A DNA stretch of 64,000 bases, from NCBI RefSeq assembly GCF_023887685.1, contig NZ_JAMWMR010000030.1, forward strand, positions 1-64,000, given 5' to 3'. This document shows positions 44,177 through 53,437 of this stretch, piece after piece. The DNA comes from Streptomyces macrolidinus (lineage in GTDB: Bacteria; Actinomycetota; Actinomycetes; Streptomycetales; Streptomycetaceae). Made by a program: the position numbers and the translations under genes. The notes under the pieces were generated by a model that was given only the letters and a program-made list of their open reading frames with translations, ran no database searches and was not told the origin of the DNA. Position 1 is the stretch's first letter; each line of letters starts with the position of its first letter.

Positions 44177-44464
44177 ATGTCGTTTGGCTTCGTCGCCTTC
44201 CACTACCCCAGGCCCGAGCATCTGGAGGAGTTCGTCGGCCGCACCCATCAGGTCCGCGAGGTGCTGGCCTCGCAGCCGGGATTCCTGCGCGCCGAGCCCT
44301 GGGTCACCCCCGAGGGTGACGCCGTCGTCACCACCGGAGAGTTCGAGTCCCAGCAGGCGTTCCAGGCGGCGTTCGCCGCCGTGGCCCAGGAGCTGGGCTC
44401 GGCCGTCGACTTCGACGAGCGCGAAGTCAAGCCCCGCCAGATCCACACCCTGCTGTCGCGGTGA
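44177..44464 (+). CDS. Antibiotic biosynthesis monooxygenase (ABM) domain protein
   Basis: A 95-residue ABM-fold protein: FVAFHYPRPEHLEEFV and LASQPGFLRAEPWVTPEGDAV, with a short alpha-beta dimerisation pattern. Such proteins are monooxygenases or heme-degrading enzymes, or simply dimeric binding proteins. AAAGGGGG lies upstream. It is the presumed target of the divergent TetR repressor. Substrate unknown. Confidence 0.85.
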   Translation: MSFGFVAFHYPRPEHLEEFVGRTHQVREVLASQPGFLRAEPWVTPEGDAVVTTGEFESQQAFQAAFAAVAQELGSAVDFDEREVKPRQIHTLLSR

Positions 44465-44600
44465 CGGGGCAGGCTGCCACGACCAGCGGGTCGTTGTCGT
44501 GATCGCATGGCGCCGGGGACTGTGGGGCATCGCCCGCCGACGGGCTGCGTCCATGCGCACAACCTGCCCGTAGCCCACGGCCCGTTGTGGCTCCGGACGC

Positions 44601-44634
44601 AGGAGCGGGGCACCCCGTAGGGTGCCCCGCTCCT
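44601..44634. terminator. Bidirectional terminator hairpin
   Basis: Perfect 15-bp arms, AGGAGCGGGGCACCC and its complement, around a 4-nt loop, between the ABM gene and the convergent dipeptidase. Confidence 0.88.
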
Positions 44635-44648
44635 GTCATGTGTGTGCG

Positions 44649-45836
44649 TCAGCCGTCCAGGTCCTCCGGTGTCGCGTTCGACGGGCCCCGGCGGGTGCGC
44701 AGGTCGCGGGCCACGTCCTCGGCCGCGCCCAGGACGCGGACCGCGTTCTGCCAGGTCAGCTTGGCCAGGTCGGTGGTGGACCAGCCGCGGTCCAGCAGTT
44801 CCGCGATCAGGTTGGGGTAGCCGGAGACGTCGGCGAGGCCGTCGGGGGTGAAGGTCGTGCCGTCGTAGTCGCCGCCGATGCCGAGGTGGTCGACGCCCGC
44901 CACCTCGCGCATGTGGTCCAGGTGGTCGGCGACCGTCGAGACCGTCGCGATCGGGCGCGGGTGGGTCTCCTCGAAGGCGTGGTGGACCTTCATCGCCTCG
45001 TCGGACGAGTCGAGGTGGTGGAAGCCGTGGGCCCGCAGGTTCTCGTCGGCCGCGGCCGTCCAGTCCACCGCCGCCTGGAGCACGAACTTCGGTACGAACG
45101 TCACCATCGCCACACCGCCGTTGGCGGGGAGGCGTTCGAGGACGTCGTCCGGGATGTTGCGCGGGTGGTCGCACACGGCCCGGGAGGAGGAGTGGGAGAA
45201 GATCACCGGCGCGGCCGTGGTGTCCAGCGCGGCCCGCATCGTCGTCGCCGCGACATGCGAGAGGTCGACGAGCATGCCGAGGCGGTTCATCTCCCGGACC
45301 ACCTCGCGGCCGAACTCGGACAGTCCGCCGACCTTCGGTTCGTCGGTCGCCGAGTCCGCCCACGAGACGTTGTCGTTGTGGGTGAGGGTCATATAGCGCA
45401 CACCCAGCTCGTACAGGCCCCGGAGCGTGCCGAGGGAGCCCGCGATCGAGTGGCCGCCCTCCGCGCCCATGAGGGACGCGATACGGCCCTCCGCGCGCGC
45501 CGCCTCCATGTCGGCGGCGGTCAGGGCCAGGCGCAGGTCGGCCGGGTAGCGGTCGATCAACTGCCGTACGCAGTCGATCTGTTCCAGCGTCGAGGGCACC
45601 GCGTCGGGCAGGTCGCTGCGGACGTACACCGACCAGAACTGCGCGCCGACGCCGCCTTCGCGCAGCCGGGGGATGTCCGTGTGCAGATGCGCGTGCTGCG
45701 GTCCGGCGATGTCGCGGGCGTCGAGGTCGTAGCGGACCTGCTCGCGCAGCGCCCAGGGCAGGTCGTTGTGGCCGTCGACGACGGGGAACTCGCGCAGCAG
45801 GGCGCGGGCCTGGTCAAGTGAGGTCATCGTGGTCAC
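44649..45836 (-). CDS. Membrane dipeptidase, M19 family
   Basis: A 395-residue zinc dipeptidase: DGHNDLPW carries metal ligands, with MGAEGGHSI, TLTHNDNVSWADSATD and DLSHVAATT, and VDHLGIGGDYDGT near the end. It cleaves dipeptides, including those with dehydro residues. The GTG start overlaps the stop of purE by four bases (45833-45836), so it is translated from the purK-purE transcript. Confidence 0.93.
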   Translation of the reverse strand: MTTMTSLDQARALLREFPVVDGHNDLPWALREQVRYDLDARDIAGPQHAHLHTDIPRLREGGVGAQFWSVYVRSDLPDAVPSTLEQIDCVRQLIDRYPADLRLALTAADMEAARAEGRIASLMGAEGGHSIAGSLGTLRGLYELGVRYMTLTHNDNVSWADSATDEPKVGGLSEFGREVVREMNRLGMLVDLSHVAATTMRAALDTTAAPVIFSHSSSRAVCDHPRNIPDDVLERLPANGGVAMVTFVPKFVLQAAVDWTAAADENLRAHGFHHLDSSDEAMKVHHAFEETHPRPIATVSTVADHLDHMREVAGVDHLGIGGDYDGTTFTPDGLADVSGYPNLIAELLDRGWSTTDLAKLTWQNAVRVLGAAEDVARDLRTRRGPSNATPEDLDG

Positions 45837-46417
45837 TTACCCGTTCCGAAGCCGAAGTTGCCGGAGCCTTCGACCTTGGTGCGCAGGCGCTTGCCCTTCT
45901 CGGTGGCCTGGTCGTTCAGGTCCCGCTGGAAGTCCCGCATCTTCTGCAGGAGTTCCTCGTCGTGCGCGGCGAGGATGCGGGCCGCCAGCAGGCCCGCGTT
46001 GCGGGCACCGCCCACCGAGACCGTCGCCACCGGGACACCGGCCGGCATCTGCACGATCGACAGCAGCGAGTCCATGCCGTCCAGATGCTTGAGCGGGACC
46101 GGGACGCCGATGACCGGCAGCGGGGTGACGGAGGCGAGCATGCCGGGCAGATGGGCGGCGCCGCCCGCGCCCGCGATGACGGCCTTCAGCCCGCGCTCGG
46201 CGGCGTTCTCGCCGTACGCGATCATCTCGTGCGGCATGCGGTGCGCGGAGACGACGCCGACCTCGTACGCGATCTCGAACTCGGCGAGGGCCTTGGCGGC
46301 GGCCTCCATGACGGGCCAGTCGGAGTCCGACCCCATGACGATGCCCACCGACGGAAGGGGGCGCGCGTCAGCGCTCGTTGAGGGGCGGTGGTCGGGTGAC
46401 GGGCGGGCAGGGCTCAT
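45833..46417 (-). CDS. purE: N5-carboxyaminoimidazole ribonucleotide mutase
   Basis: A 194-residue class I PurE: GIVMGSDSDWPVMEAA, VSAHRMPHEM and VIGVPVPLKHLDGMDSLLSIVQMPAGVPVATV, the phosphate and carboxylate-binding segments. It converts N5-CAIR to CAIR in purine synthesis. Its start overlaps purK (ATGA), and its stop overlaps the dipeptidase start, forming a coupled purK-purE-dipeptidase unit. Confidence 0.97.
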   Translation of the reverse strand: MSPARPSPDHRPSTSADARPLPSVGIVMGSDSDWPVMEAAAKALAEFEIAYEVGVVSAHRMPHEMIAYGENAAERGLKAVIAGAGGAAHLPGMLASVTPLPVIGVPVPLKHLDGMDSLLSIVQMPAGVPVATVSVGGARNAGLLAARILAAHDEELLQKMRDFQRDLNDQATEKGKRLRTKVEGSGNFGFGTGK

Positions 46418-47571
46418 TCGGTGATGGTGCCTCTCAGATAGCCGGCAGCGTGACGGGCGCGTTCCAGCACGTCGTCAAGGTCGTCGCCGTAGGTGTTGAC
46501 ATGTCCGACCTTGCGGCCGGGCTTCACGTCCTTGCCGTACATGTGGATCTTGAGCTGCGGATCGCGGGCCATGCAGTGCAGATACGCGGAGTACATGTCC
46601 GGGTAGTCGCCGCCGAGGACGTTGACCATGACGGTCCAGTCGGCGCGCGGGCGCGGGTCGCCGAGCGGGAGGTCGAGGACGGCGCGGACGTGGTTGGCGA
46701 ACTGGGAGGTGATCGCGCCGTCCTGGGTCCAGTGGCCCGAGTTGTGCGGGCGCATCGCCAGTTCGTTGACGAGGATGCGTCCGTCGCGGGTCTGGAACAG
46801 CTCGACAGCGAGATGGCCGACGACGCCGAGTTCCTGGGCGATCCGCAGGGCCAACTCCTCGGCCTGGAGCGCCAGTTCGTCATCGAGGTCGGGGGCCGGT
46901 GCGATCACGGTGTCACAGACCCCGCCCACCTGCCGCGACTCCACGACGGGGTAGGCCACGGCCTGGCCGTGCGGCGACCGTACGACGTTGGCGGCCAGCT
47001 CCCGCAGGAAGTCGACCTTCTCCTCGGCGAGGACGGGGACACCGGCGCGGAACGGCTCGGCGGCCTCCTCGGCGGAGCGTACGACCCACACGCCCTTGCC
47101 GTCGTAGCCGCCGCGGACCGTCTTGAGGACGACCGGGAAGCCGTCCGCCGCGCCGTCGCCCGCGAGCTCGGCGGCGAAGGCGGCGACGTCCTCCGGGTCG
47201 CTCACGATGCGGTGGCGCGGACACGGCACCCCGATCGCGTCGAGCCTGGCCCGCATCACGCCCTTGTCCTGGGCGTGCACGAGCGCGTCCGGGCCGGGGC
47301 GGACGGGGATGCCGTCGGCCTCCAGGGCCCGTAGGTGCTCGGTGGGCACATGCTCGTGATCGAACGTGATCACGTCGCAGCCCTGGGCGAAGGCGCGCAG
47401 CGTCGCCAGGTCGCGGTAGTCGCCGATGACGACGTCGCCTACGACCTGTGCCGCGGAGTCCTGTGGAGTGTCACTGAGAAGCTTGAACTTGATGCCGAGC
47501 GGGATGCCTGCCTCGTGGGTCATACGGGCGAGCTGGCCCCCACCGATCATGCCGACTACCGGGAACGTCAC
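46414..47571 (-). CDS. purK: N5-carboxyaminoimidazole ribonucleotide synthase
   Basis: A 385-residue ATP-grasp enzyme: GMIGGGQLARM, FDHEHVPTEHLRAL, VLKTVRGGYDGKG and NELAMRPHNSGHWT. It carboxylates AIR with ATP and bicarbonate to N5-CAIR, handed to PurE. GTG at 47571 is preferred; the 49 residues upstream are Arg-rich without homology. purK leads the purK-purE operon and is divergent from the gtrA-type gene. Confidence 0.97.
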   Translation of the reverse strand: MTFPVVGMIGGGQLARMTHEAGIPLGIKFKLLSDTPQDSAAQVVGDVVIGDYRDLATLRAFAQGCDVITFDHEHVPTEHLRALEADGIPVRPGPDALVHAQDKGVMRARLDAIGVPCPRHRIVSDPEDVAAFAAELAGDGAADGFPVVLKTVRGGYDGKGVWVVRSAEEAAEPFRAGVPVLAEEKVDFLRELAANVVRSPHGQAVAYPVVESRQVGGVCDTVIAPAPDLDDELALQAEELALRIAQELGVVGHLAVELFQTRDGRILVNELAMRPHNSGHWTQDGAITSQFANHVRAVLDLPLGDPRPRADWTVMVNVLGGDYPDMYSAYLHCMARDPQLKIHMYGKDVKPGRKVGHVNTYGDDLDDVLERARHAAGYLRGTITE

Positions 47572-47778
47572 GCCCCCAGGGTATCCGTCACGCCGAGATG
47601 GCCGGATGTTGTCTCCTCGGGCACGATTCGAGGCCACATGTGACCGGTTCCGTCCCCTTCTCACCCCCGTGACCGCATTCTTTCCGTCCTCATGCACACG
47701 GCCGCGGGCGGCGCCCACAGCCGCTGGTTAGCATGGCGGAGTTGACGTATTCCTTCGGCCAGGAAGCCGACGGCCGAT

Positions 47779-47820
47779 ACGACCGACGACACGACCGACA
47801 CGACCGAACGGCACGACCGA
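47779..47820. repeat. ACGACCGA repeats upstream of the GtrA-type gene
   Basis: Four copies of ACGACCGA at 47779, 47791, 47800 and 47813, at irregular spacing of 9-13 bp, end 22 bp before the start codon. They could be multiple binding sites or an expanded simple repeat. Confidence 0.5.
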
Positions 47821-47842
47821 TCCGACGGGGGCTGGCAACACG

Positions 47843-48403
47843 ATGGGCAGTGGTTCCACGGGCCTGAACGGCGAGCCCCACAGCGGGGTGCGCGGGCGGC
47901 TCGACGTACTGATCCGCGAGATCGCCAAGTTCGGCGCGGTCGGCGGGGCGGGCCTGCTGGTCAACATGCTCGTGTTCAACCTGGTGCGGCACACCACCGG
48001 GCTCCAGGTGGTCCGGGCCAGCGTCGTCGCCACCGTCGTCGCGATCGTCTTCAACTACATCGGGTTCCGCTACTTCGCCTACCGGGACCGCGACAAGGGC
48101 GGCCGGACCCGCGAGATGACGCTGTTCCTGCTGTTCAGCGCGGCGGGCCTGGTGATCGAGAACGGCGTGCTGTTCGTGGCGACGTACGGCTTCGGCTGGG
48201 ACAGCCCGCTGCAGAGCAACATCTTCAAGTTCGTCGGGATCGGCCTCGGGACGCTGTTCCGCTTCTGGTCGTACCGGACGTGGGTCTTCAGGGCCCTGCC
48301 GGTGCGCGAGACCGTGGAGGGCGCGGAGTCCCTGCTCGCGGCGCAGGCGCAGGTGCAGGTGCAGGTGCAGGTGCAGCAGGAAGTGCGGCGCGTCCACCGC
48401 TGA
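47843..48403 (+). CDS. GtrA family membrane protein
   Basis: A 186-residue protein with four hydrophobic helices; FGAVGGAGLLVNMLVFNLV and FNYIGFRYFAYRDR are GtrA signatures. GtrA proteins move lipid-linked sugars or support glycosyltransferases. The C-terminus ends in a Gln/Val repeat (QAQVQVQVQVQQ) from a CAGGTG hexanucleotide repeat. It is divergent from purK and, from memory, has the same location in mycobacteria (Rv3277). Confidence 0.9.
   Translation: MGSGSTGLNGEPHSGVRGRLDVLIREIAKFGAVGGAGLLVNMLVFNLVRHTTGLQVVRASVVATVVAIVFNYIGFRYFAYRDRDKGGRTREMTLFLLFSAAGLVIENGVLFVATYGFGWDSPLQSNIFKFVGIGLGTLFRFWSYRTWVFRALPVRETVEGAESLLAAQAQVQVQVQVQQEVRRVHR
48341..48380. repeat. CAGGTG hexanucleotide repeat inside the GtrA gene
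   Basis: Four full CAGGTG units (48350-48373), plus related CAGGCG and CAG units on each side, encode the Gln-Val tail. Such in-frame simple repeats can vary in copy number between strains. Confidence 0.8.
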
Positions 48404-48417
48404 GCGCCCGCTGACGG

Positions 48418-49695
48418 CTACCTGACCGTCCGCTCCTGCTCCTCGCCCTCCAGCGGCGCCTTCAGCGGCGTACGGGACAGGAACAGGCCGAAGACCGGGG
48501 GCGTGGTCTGGAGCATCTCCAGACGGCCGCCGTCGGCCTCCGCGAGGTCGCGGGCGACCGCCAGGCCGATGCCGGTGGAGTTGCGGCCGCTGATGGCGCG
48601 CTCGAAGATGCGGGAACCGAGCTGGGGCGGCACGCCCGGACCCTCGTCGGTGACCTCCACGACCGCCTGGTTGCCGGTGACGCGGGTGCGCAGCGCGACC
48701 GTACCGCCGCCGTGCATGAGCGAGTTCTCGATCAGCGCCGCCAGGACCTGGGCGACCGCGCCGGGGGTGCCCACGGCCCGCAGATGCCGTTTGCCGGAGC
48801 TGACGATCGCCCGGCCCGCGCTGCGGTAGGCGGGGCGCCATTCGGCGATCTGCTGCTGGATGACCTCGTCGAGGTCGAAGGAGACGGCGGAGCCGGTACG
48901 CGGGTCGCGGGCGTTGGTGAGGAGCCGCTCCACCACGTCCGTGAGCCGCTCCACCTGCGTGAGCGCGATGGTCGCCTCCTCCTTCACCGTGTCCGGGTCG
49001 TCGGTGAGGGTGATCTCCTCCAGGCGCATGGAGAGCGCGGTCAGAGGCGTCCGCAGTTGGTGCGAGGCGTCCGCGGCCAGACGCCGCTCGGCCGTCAGCA
49101 TGCGCGCGATCCGCTCGGCGGAGGAGTCGAGGACATCGGCCACCCGGTCCAGCTCGTGGACGCCGTAGCGCTTGTGCCGCGGCCTCGGATCGCCGGAGCC
49201 GAGGCGTTCCGCGGTCTCGGCGAGGTCGGTGAGCGGTGAGGCGAGGCGGTTGGCCTGGCGTACGGCGAGCAGCACTGCGGCGATGATCGCGAGCAGGGCG
49301 ACCAGGGCGATGATCAGCAGGGTGCGGCCGACCTCGCGGGTGACGGTGGAGCGGGCCTGCTCGACCCGGACGGTCTCGCCCTCCTCGCCCTGGGCCGTGG
49401 CCCGGATCACATCGCCGACGGGCCTGGTGCCGACCTTGAGGGTCGGCTTGCCGGGGATGTCGATCTCGGCGTACTTGTCGCCGGTGACCTGGTCCCTGAA
49501 GAGCGCGCTCTTGACGTCCTCGTTACTGAGGAGACGGCTGTCCACGATGCTGGCGAGCCGCAGCGCCTCGGACTCGACGCGCTCCTGGGCGCTGCTGCTG
49601 ATCGTTCGGGTCTCGACGATCACGAGGGAGACGCCGAAGACGGCGATCACCACGAGGACGACGGCGAGGGTGGACTGGATGAGACGACGGCGCAC
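48418..49695 (-). CDS. Two-component sensor histidine kinase
   Basis: A 425-residue membrane sensor. TM1 at about 8-28, an extracytoplasmic loop (29-120), TM2 at about 125-145, a HAMP region, phosphoacceptor His212 in DASHQLRTPLTAL, N-box ALIENSLMHG, G-boxes DEGPGVP and STGIGLAVA. Downstream of the response regulator gene by 96 bp on the same strand. The extracytoplasmic domain is short with DIPGKPTLKVG; the signal is unknown. The start is a GTG. Confidence 0.93.
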   Translation of the reverse strand: MRRRLIQSTLAVVLVVIAVFGVSLVIVETRTISSSAQERVESEALRLASIVDSRLLSNEDVKSALFRDQVTGDKYAEIDIPGKPTLKVGTRPVGDVIRATAQGEEGETVRVEQARSTVTREVGRTLLIIALVALLAIIAAVLLAVRQANRLASPLTDLAETAERLGSGDPRPRHKRYGVHELDRVADVLDSSAERIARMLTAERRLAADASHQLRTPLTALSMRLEEITLTDDPDTVKEEATIALTQVERLTDVVERLLTNARDPRTGSAVSFDLDEVIQQQIAEWRPAYRSAGRAIVSSGKRHLRAVGTPGAVAQVLAALIENSLMHGGGTVALRTRVTGNQAVVEVTDEGPGVPPQLGSRIFERAISGRNSTGIGLAVARDLAEADGGRLEMLQTTPPVFGLFLSRTPLKAPLEGEEQERTVR

Positions 49696-49791
49696 GGGGG
49701 CCCTCCGGGCGATGGCATGACATGGACCAGTGTGCCCCGAACGGGGAGGCGCCCTTTCGGGACGCCCGTGCCGTGCTGCCGATGCCCCGCG

Positions 49792-50469
49792 TCAGCTCTT
49801 CTCGAAGCGGAAGCCCACGCCTCGTACCGTCGCGATGTAGCGCGGGTTCGCCGCGTCGTCGCCGAGCTTCTTGCGGAGCCAGGAGATGTGCATGTCCAGG
49901 GTCTTGGTGGAGGACCACCAGGTCGTGTCCCAGACCTCGCGCATCAACTGGTCGCGGGTGACGACCCGGCCCGCGTCCCGGACGAGGACCCGCAGCAGGT
50001 CGAACTCCTTGGCGGTGAGCTGGAGCTCCTCGTCGCCCATCCACGCGCGGTGCGACTCGACGTCGATGCGCACGCCGTGCGTGGCGGGCGGCTGCGCGGG
50101 CTCGGTGGCGCCGCGCCGCAGCAGCGCCCGGACCCGGGCGAGCAGTTCGGCGAGCCGGAAGGGCTTGGTGACGTAGTCGTCGGCGCCCGCGTCGAGGCCG
50201 ACGACGGTGTCCACCTCGTCGGCGCGCGCGGTCAGGATGAGGATCGGGACCGTATGGCCCTCGGCGCGCAGCCGGCGGGCCACCTCCAGGCCGTCCATGC
50301 CGGGCAGCCCCAGGTCCAGCACGACCAGGTCGACGCCGCCCTGCATACCGGCGTCGAGCGCGCTGGGTCCGTCCTCACGCACCTCGACCTCATAGCCCTC
50401 GCGTCGAAGGGCACGGGCCAGTGGCTCAGAGATGGACGCGTCGTCCTCGGCGAGCAGTACACGGGTCAT
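49792..50469 (-). CDS. OmpR/PhoB-type response regulator
   Basis: A 225-residue regulator. Receiver domain with Asp9/Asp10, phosphoacceptor Asp52 (LDLGLPGMDG), Thr80 and Lys102 (DDYVTKPF); C-terminal winged helix with LTAKEFDLLRVLV and ISWLRKKLG. Cognate to the sensor kinase just downstream. ATG at 50469 gives the canonical MTRVLLAEDD; the longer frame adds 11 residues without homology. Target genes cannot be inferred. Confidence 0.95.
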   Translation of the reverse strand: MTRVLLAEDDASISEPLARALRREGYEVEVREDGPSALDAGMQGGVDLVVLDLGLPGMDGLEVARRLRAEGHTVPILILTARADEVDTVVGLDAGADDYVTKPFRLAELLARVRALLRRGATEPAQPPATHGVRIDVESHRAWMGDEELQLTAKEFDLLRVLVRDAGRVVTRDQLMREVWDTTWWSSTKTLDMHISWLRKKLGDDAANPRYIATVRGVGFRFEKS

Positions 50470-51021
50470 GGGGTGATGGTAGTCCGCCCGCGCGGGGCGC
50501 AAGGGGGTGATGGCGGGTGTGATCGGCGCACGCGGGTTCTTACTCGGGACTCTTCGGGCGCCCCCACCGCGACGGGTGCCGGACCGCAGTCTGGCAAGGT
50601 GGAGAAGCGGTGCCTGCGCCTCTGAGGTGTCATCCCGTCAGGGACCTTCGAATACATGTCCGTGGTTCCGACATCACCTGTGATTCACGTCTCAGGTTCT
50701 TCCATGTCCGCTACTGTCATGCCGTATGGTGACCAGAACGCCTGTAGCACCATTGGAGACCTTTGGCGAGCACATGACGCTGAAGGTCTCTTTTGCGTGC
50801 GGGCTGGTTCTCACCAGCCTCGACAAGGAATGACCTGTGGCCGGGCCCCGCACGCAACGACGCGTGCGGAGCGTGGATCCCGGTGGTCGCCGTCCGTCGC
50901 TTCGTGATCCGGAGCGCAGACCCCTGGGCGTGGGGTGGACGACCGACACCGCCGGTGCCGGCCTCCCCCCACCGGGCGCGCAACGCTCCAGCCGCGCGTC
51001 CCGACCAGCAAGGAACGACCC
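50470..51021 (+). promoter_or_regulatory. Long structured leader/intergenic region upstream of the POT gene
   Basis: A 552-bp gene-free region between the response regulator (minus) and the peptide transporter (plus). Three inverted repeats lie in series: GAGACCTT (50756-50763) with AAGGTCTC (50783-50790) followed by TTTT, GGCTGG/CCAGCC (50802-50819), and CGCACGC/GCGTGCG (50849-50868). A 19-codon ORF from the ATG at 50773 runs through these. The first hairpin plus its T-run looks like an attenuator in a 5' leader. No riboswitch class was recognised. Confidence 0.4.
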
Positions 51022-52527
51022 ATGGCGTCCAGCCTGACGAAGGACTCGGTCCGACCGGGCACACCCGGTTCCGAGAAGACCTTCTTCGGCCACCCCCGCG
51101 GACTGGCCACTCTCTTCATGACCGAGATGTGGGAGCGGTTCTCCTACTACGGCATGAGGTCCCTGCTCCCGCTGTACTTGGTGGCGCCGGGCGGCCTGCA
51201 CATGAACGCGGCCACCGCGTCCGCGATCTACGCGGTGTACCTGTCCCTCGTGTACCTGCTGGCGCTGCCGGGCGGCTGGTTCGCCGACCGCGTCCTCGGT
51301 CCGCGCAAGACGGTCGCGGTGGCGGGCGTCATCATCATGCTGGGTCACCTGACGCTGGCCCTGCCGTCCGCGGGTGTCTTCTTCGCCGGCCTCGCGCTGG
51401 TCGCCATCGGCTCGGGTCTGCTGAAGGCCAACATCTCGACGATGGTCGGTCACCTCTACAAGGGCCCGGACGACCCGCGCCGTGACGGTGGCTTCACGAT
51501 CTTCTACATCGGGATCAACCTGGGCGCCTTCGTCGCGCCGCTGGTCATCGGCACCATCGGTGAGAGCGTCAACTGGCACCTGGGCTTCGCGCTCGCCGCG
51601 CTCGGCATGGCGCTCGGCCTCGGCCAGTACCTGCTCGGCGGCCGTCACCTGGACGAGCGGAGCAGCGTCGTGCCGACGCCGATGTCGGCCGAGGAGAAGT
51701 CCGCCACGATGCGCAAGGGCCTGATGTGGCTCGTCGTCGCCGCGGTCTTCTACGGCATCGTCGGCTTCACCGGCCACTTCACCCTGAACTGGGCGCTCAT
51801 CCCGCTGACGGTCATCGGTCTGGTCGTGCCGATCCTGGTCATCGCCCGGATCCTGCGCGACAAGGAACTCGACGGCGACGAGCGGTCGAAGGTGCGGGCG
51901 TACATCTGGTTCTTCGTCGCCGCCGCCGTCTTCTGGATGATCTACGACCAGGGTGGTTCGACGCTGGCGCTGTTCGCCAAGTCGTCGGCCAAGAACACGA
52001 TCTTCGGCTGGGAGTTCCCGGTCTCCTGGTACCAGTCGGTCAACCCGGTTCTGATCATGGCGCTGGCCCCGGTCTTCGCCTGGCTGTGGCTGGCGCTGAA
52101 CCGGCGCGGCAAGGAGCCGAGCACGATCGTGAAGTTCACGTCGGGCCTGGTCCTGGTCGGTGCGTCGTTCTTCGTGTTCCTCGCCCCGCTGGCGATCTCC
52201 GACGGCGGTCACAAGGCCGCGGCGCTGTGGCTGGTCGGTATCTACTTCCTGCAGACCGTCGGTGAGCTGACGCTGTCGCCGGTGGGTCTGTCCGTGACGA
52301 CGAAGATGGCGCCGAAGAAGTACGCCTCGCAGATGATGGGTGTCTGGTTCCTCGCGGTCACCGCGGGCGACTCGATCACCGCTCTGCTGTCGAACCCGGC
52401 CGTCGGCGGGGTCAACCTCGACAAGAGGGGCTTCGTCGCCCTGGAGGCCGCGCTTGCCGTGGTCGCCGGTGTCGCGGTGTGGATGTACCGCAACAAGGTC
52501 AAGAAGCTCATGGGCGACGTCCGCTGA
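51022..52527 (+). CDS. POT (PTR2) family proton-dependent oligopeptide transporter
   Basis: A 501-residue inner-membrane transporter with about 14 hydrophobic helices. The N-terminal signature EMWERFSYYGMRSLLPLYL, the GGWFADRVLGPRKT loop and FYIGINLGAFVAPLVIG are PTR2 hallmarks. It should import di- and tripeptides with protons. ATG at 51022 follows AAGGAAC; upstream in-frame codons are unlikely. A UUCG-capped hairpin ends its transcript. Confidence 0.95.
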   Translation: MASSLTKDSVRPGTPGSEKTFFGHPRGLATLFMTEMWERFSYYGMRSLLPLYLVAPGGLHMNAATASAIYAVYLSLVYLLALPGGWFADRVLGPRKTVAVAGVIIMLGHLTLALPSAGVFFAGLALVAIGSGLLKANISTMVGHLYKGPDDPRRDGGFTIFYIGINLGAFVAPLVIGTIGESVNWHLGFALAALGMALGLGQYLLGGRHLDERSSVVPTPMSAEEKSATMRKGLMWLVVAAVFYGIVGFTGHFTLNWALIPLTVIGLVVPILVIARILRDKELDGDERSKVRAYIWFFVAAAVFWMIYDQGGSTLALFAKSSAKNTIFGWEFPVSWYQSVNPVLIMALAPVFAWLWLALNRRGKEPSTIVKFTSGLVLVGASFFVFLAPLAISDGGHKAAALWLVGIYFLQTVGELTLSPVGLSVTTKMAPKKYASQMMGVWFLAVTAGDSITALLSNPAVGGVNLDKRGFVALEAALAVVAGVAVWMYRNKVKKLMGDVR

Positions 52528-52552
52528 GGTCTCCTCGGCCGGACCGAACCGA

Positions 52553-52590
52553 CGGAGGGCCACCACATCTTCGGATGCGGTGGCCCTCCG
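52553..52590. terminator. UUCG-capped terminator hairpin
   Basis: CGGAGGGCCACC (52553-52564) pairs with the complement at 52579-52590; inside, CATC-TTCG-GATG extends the stem with an extra-stable UUCG loop and only one A/C mismatch. It lies between the POT gene and the convergent anti-sigma gene. Confidence 0.88.
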
Positions 52591-52642
52591 GGCGTTCGGC
52601 GACGGTCCGCCGACGCGTACGACGGTGTGCTCGCGGGTGCGC

Positions 52643-53182
52643 TTACGCGGGTGCGCCGAGTTCCGCCCAGACCGTCTTGCCCGCGACCCCGGGGGTCCGT
52701 ACGACTCCCCAGTCCAGGCACAGGCGTTGGACGATGAACATGCCGTGGCCGCCGGGGCGTCCGGCGCGGTGCGGGGTGCGCGGTGCGGGCAGTCCCGCGC
52801 CCCTGTCGGAGACTTCGAGGCGCAGCACCTTGCGCTCGCACGTGATCCACAGCTCGTCCGGGCCCTCGGCGTGCAGACAGGCGTTGGTGACGAGTTCGGA
52901 GACGACGAGCAGGACGTCCTCGGCGGCGGCCCTGCGGTCGGCGCCGACGGCGGGCAGCCAGCCCCACGCGTACAGCGCCTGACGGGTGAAGTCCCGGGCG
53001 AGCGGGACGACTCCGCTCCGGCCGTCGAAGCTCAGTCTGCGGACCTGTCGGCCGGAGGGGGGCTCCCCCGCCGCTGCGGGCACGCCGGAGCAGGCGCCCT
53101 CGTCGTCCCCCGCGGGCGTTCCGGAAGCGCCGCTGGGCTCAGGGCCGCGGTCGCCCGGCGAGTGGGGCCGGGTGGTGCTCAT
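52643..53182 (-). CDS. Anti-sigma factor-like serine kinase, HATPase fold
   Basis: A 179-residue protein. After a disordered Pro/Gly-rich N-terminus (about 1-50), it has the GHKL fold: LVVSELVTNACLHAEGPDEL (N-box), VSDRGAGLP (G1) and GGHGMFIVQRLCLDWGV (G2). It would bind the sigma factor and phosphorylate the STAS protein encoded upstream on the same strand. Location next to a STAS gene and a SigB-type sigma gene resembles the S. coelicolor SigI partner-switching locus (PrsI), from memory. Confidence 0.88.
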   Translation of the reverse strand: MSTTRPHSPGDRGPEPSGASGTPAGDDEGACSGVPAAAGEPPSGRQVRRLSFDGRSGVVPLARDFTRQALYAWGWLPAVGADRRAAAEDVLLVVSELVTNACLHAEGPDELWITCERKVLRLEVSDRGAGLPAPRTPHRAGRPGGHGMFIVQRLCLDWGVVRTPGVAGKTVWAELGAPA

Positions 53183-53437
53183 CAGCGCTTCACCTCACCG
53201 ATTCACCAGTTCACGATTCAAAACTCAGTACGGAGATCAACGACGTTTCCGTCGCCTGTTGCTCGTGCCGTTCGCTCGGGCCCTGTTCATCGCGGCTTTC
53301 GCCCCCGGCTGCCGACTTGTTCAGCATGTCTCCTGCCCGAGCGCACCGCCGGAACACCCATGGATTCGACCGGTGACTGTGACGCGCGTAACGCGTCGAT
53401 CACTCGGGAACACCTGGCACGTCCCCCCGGCCCCGCG

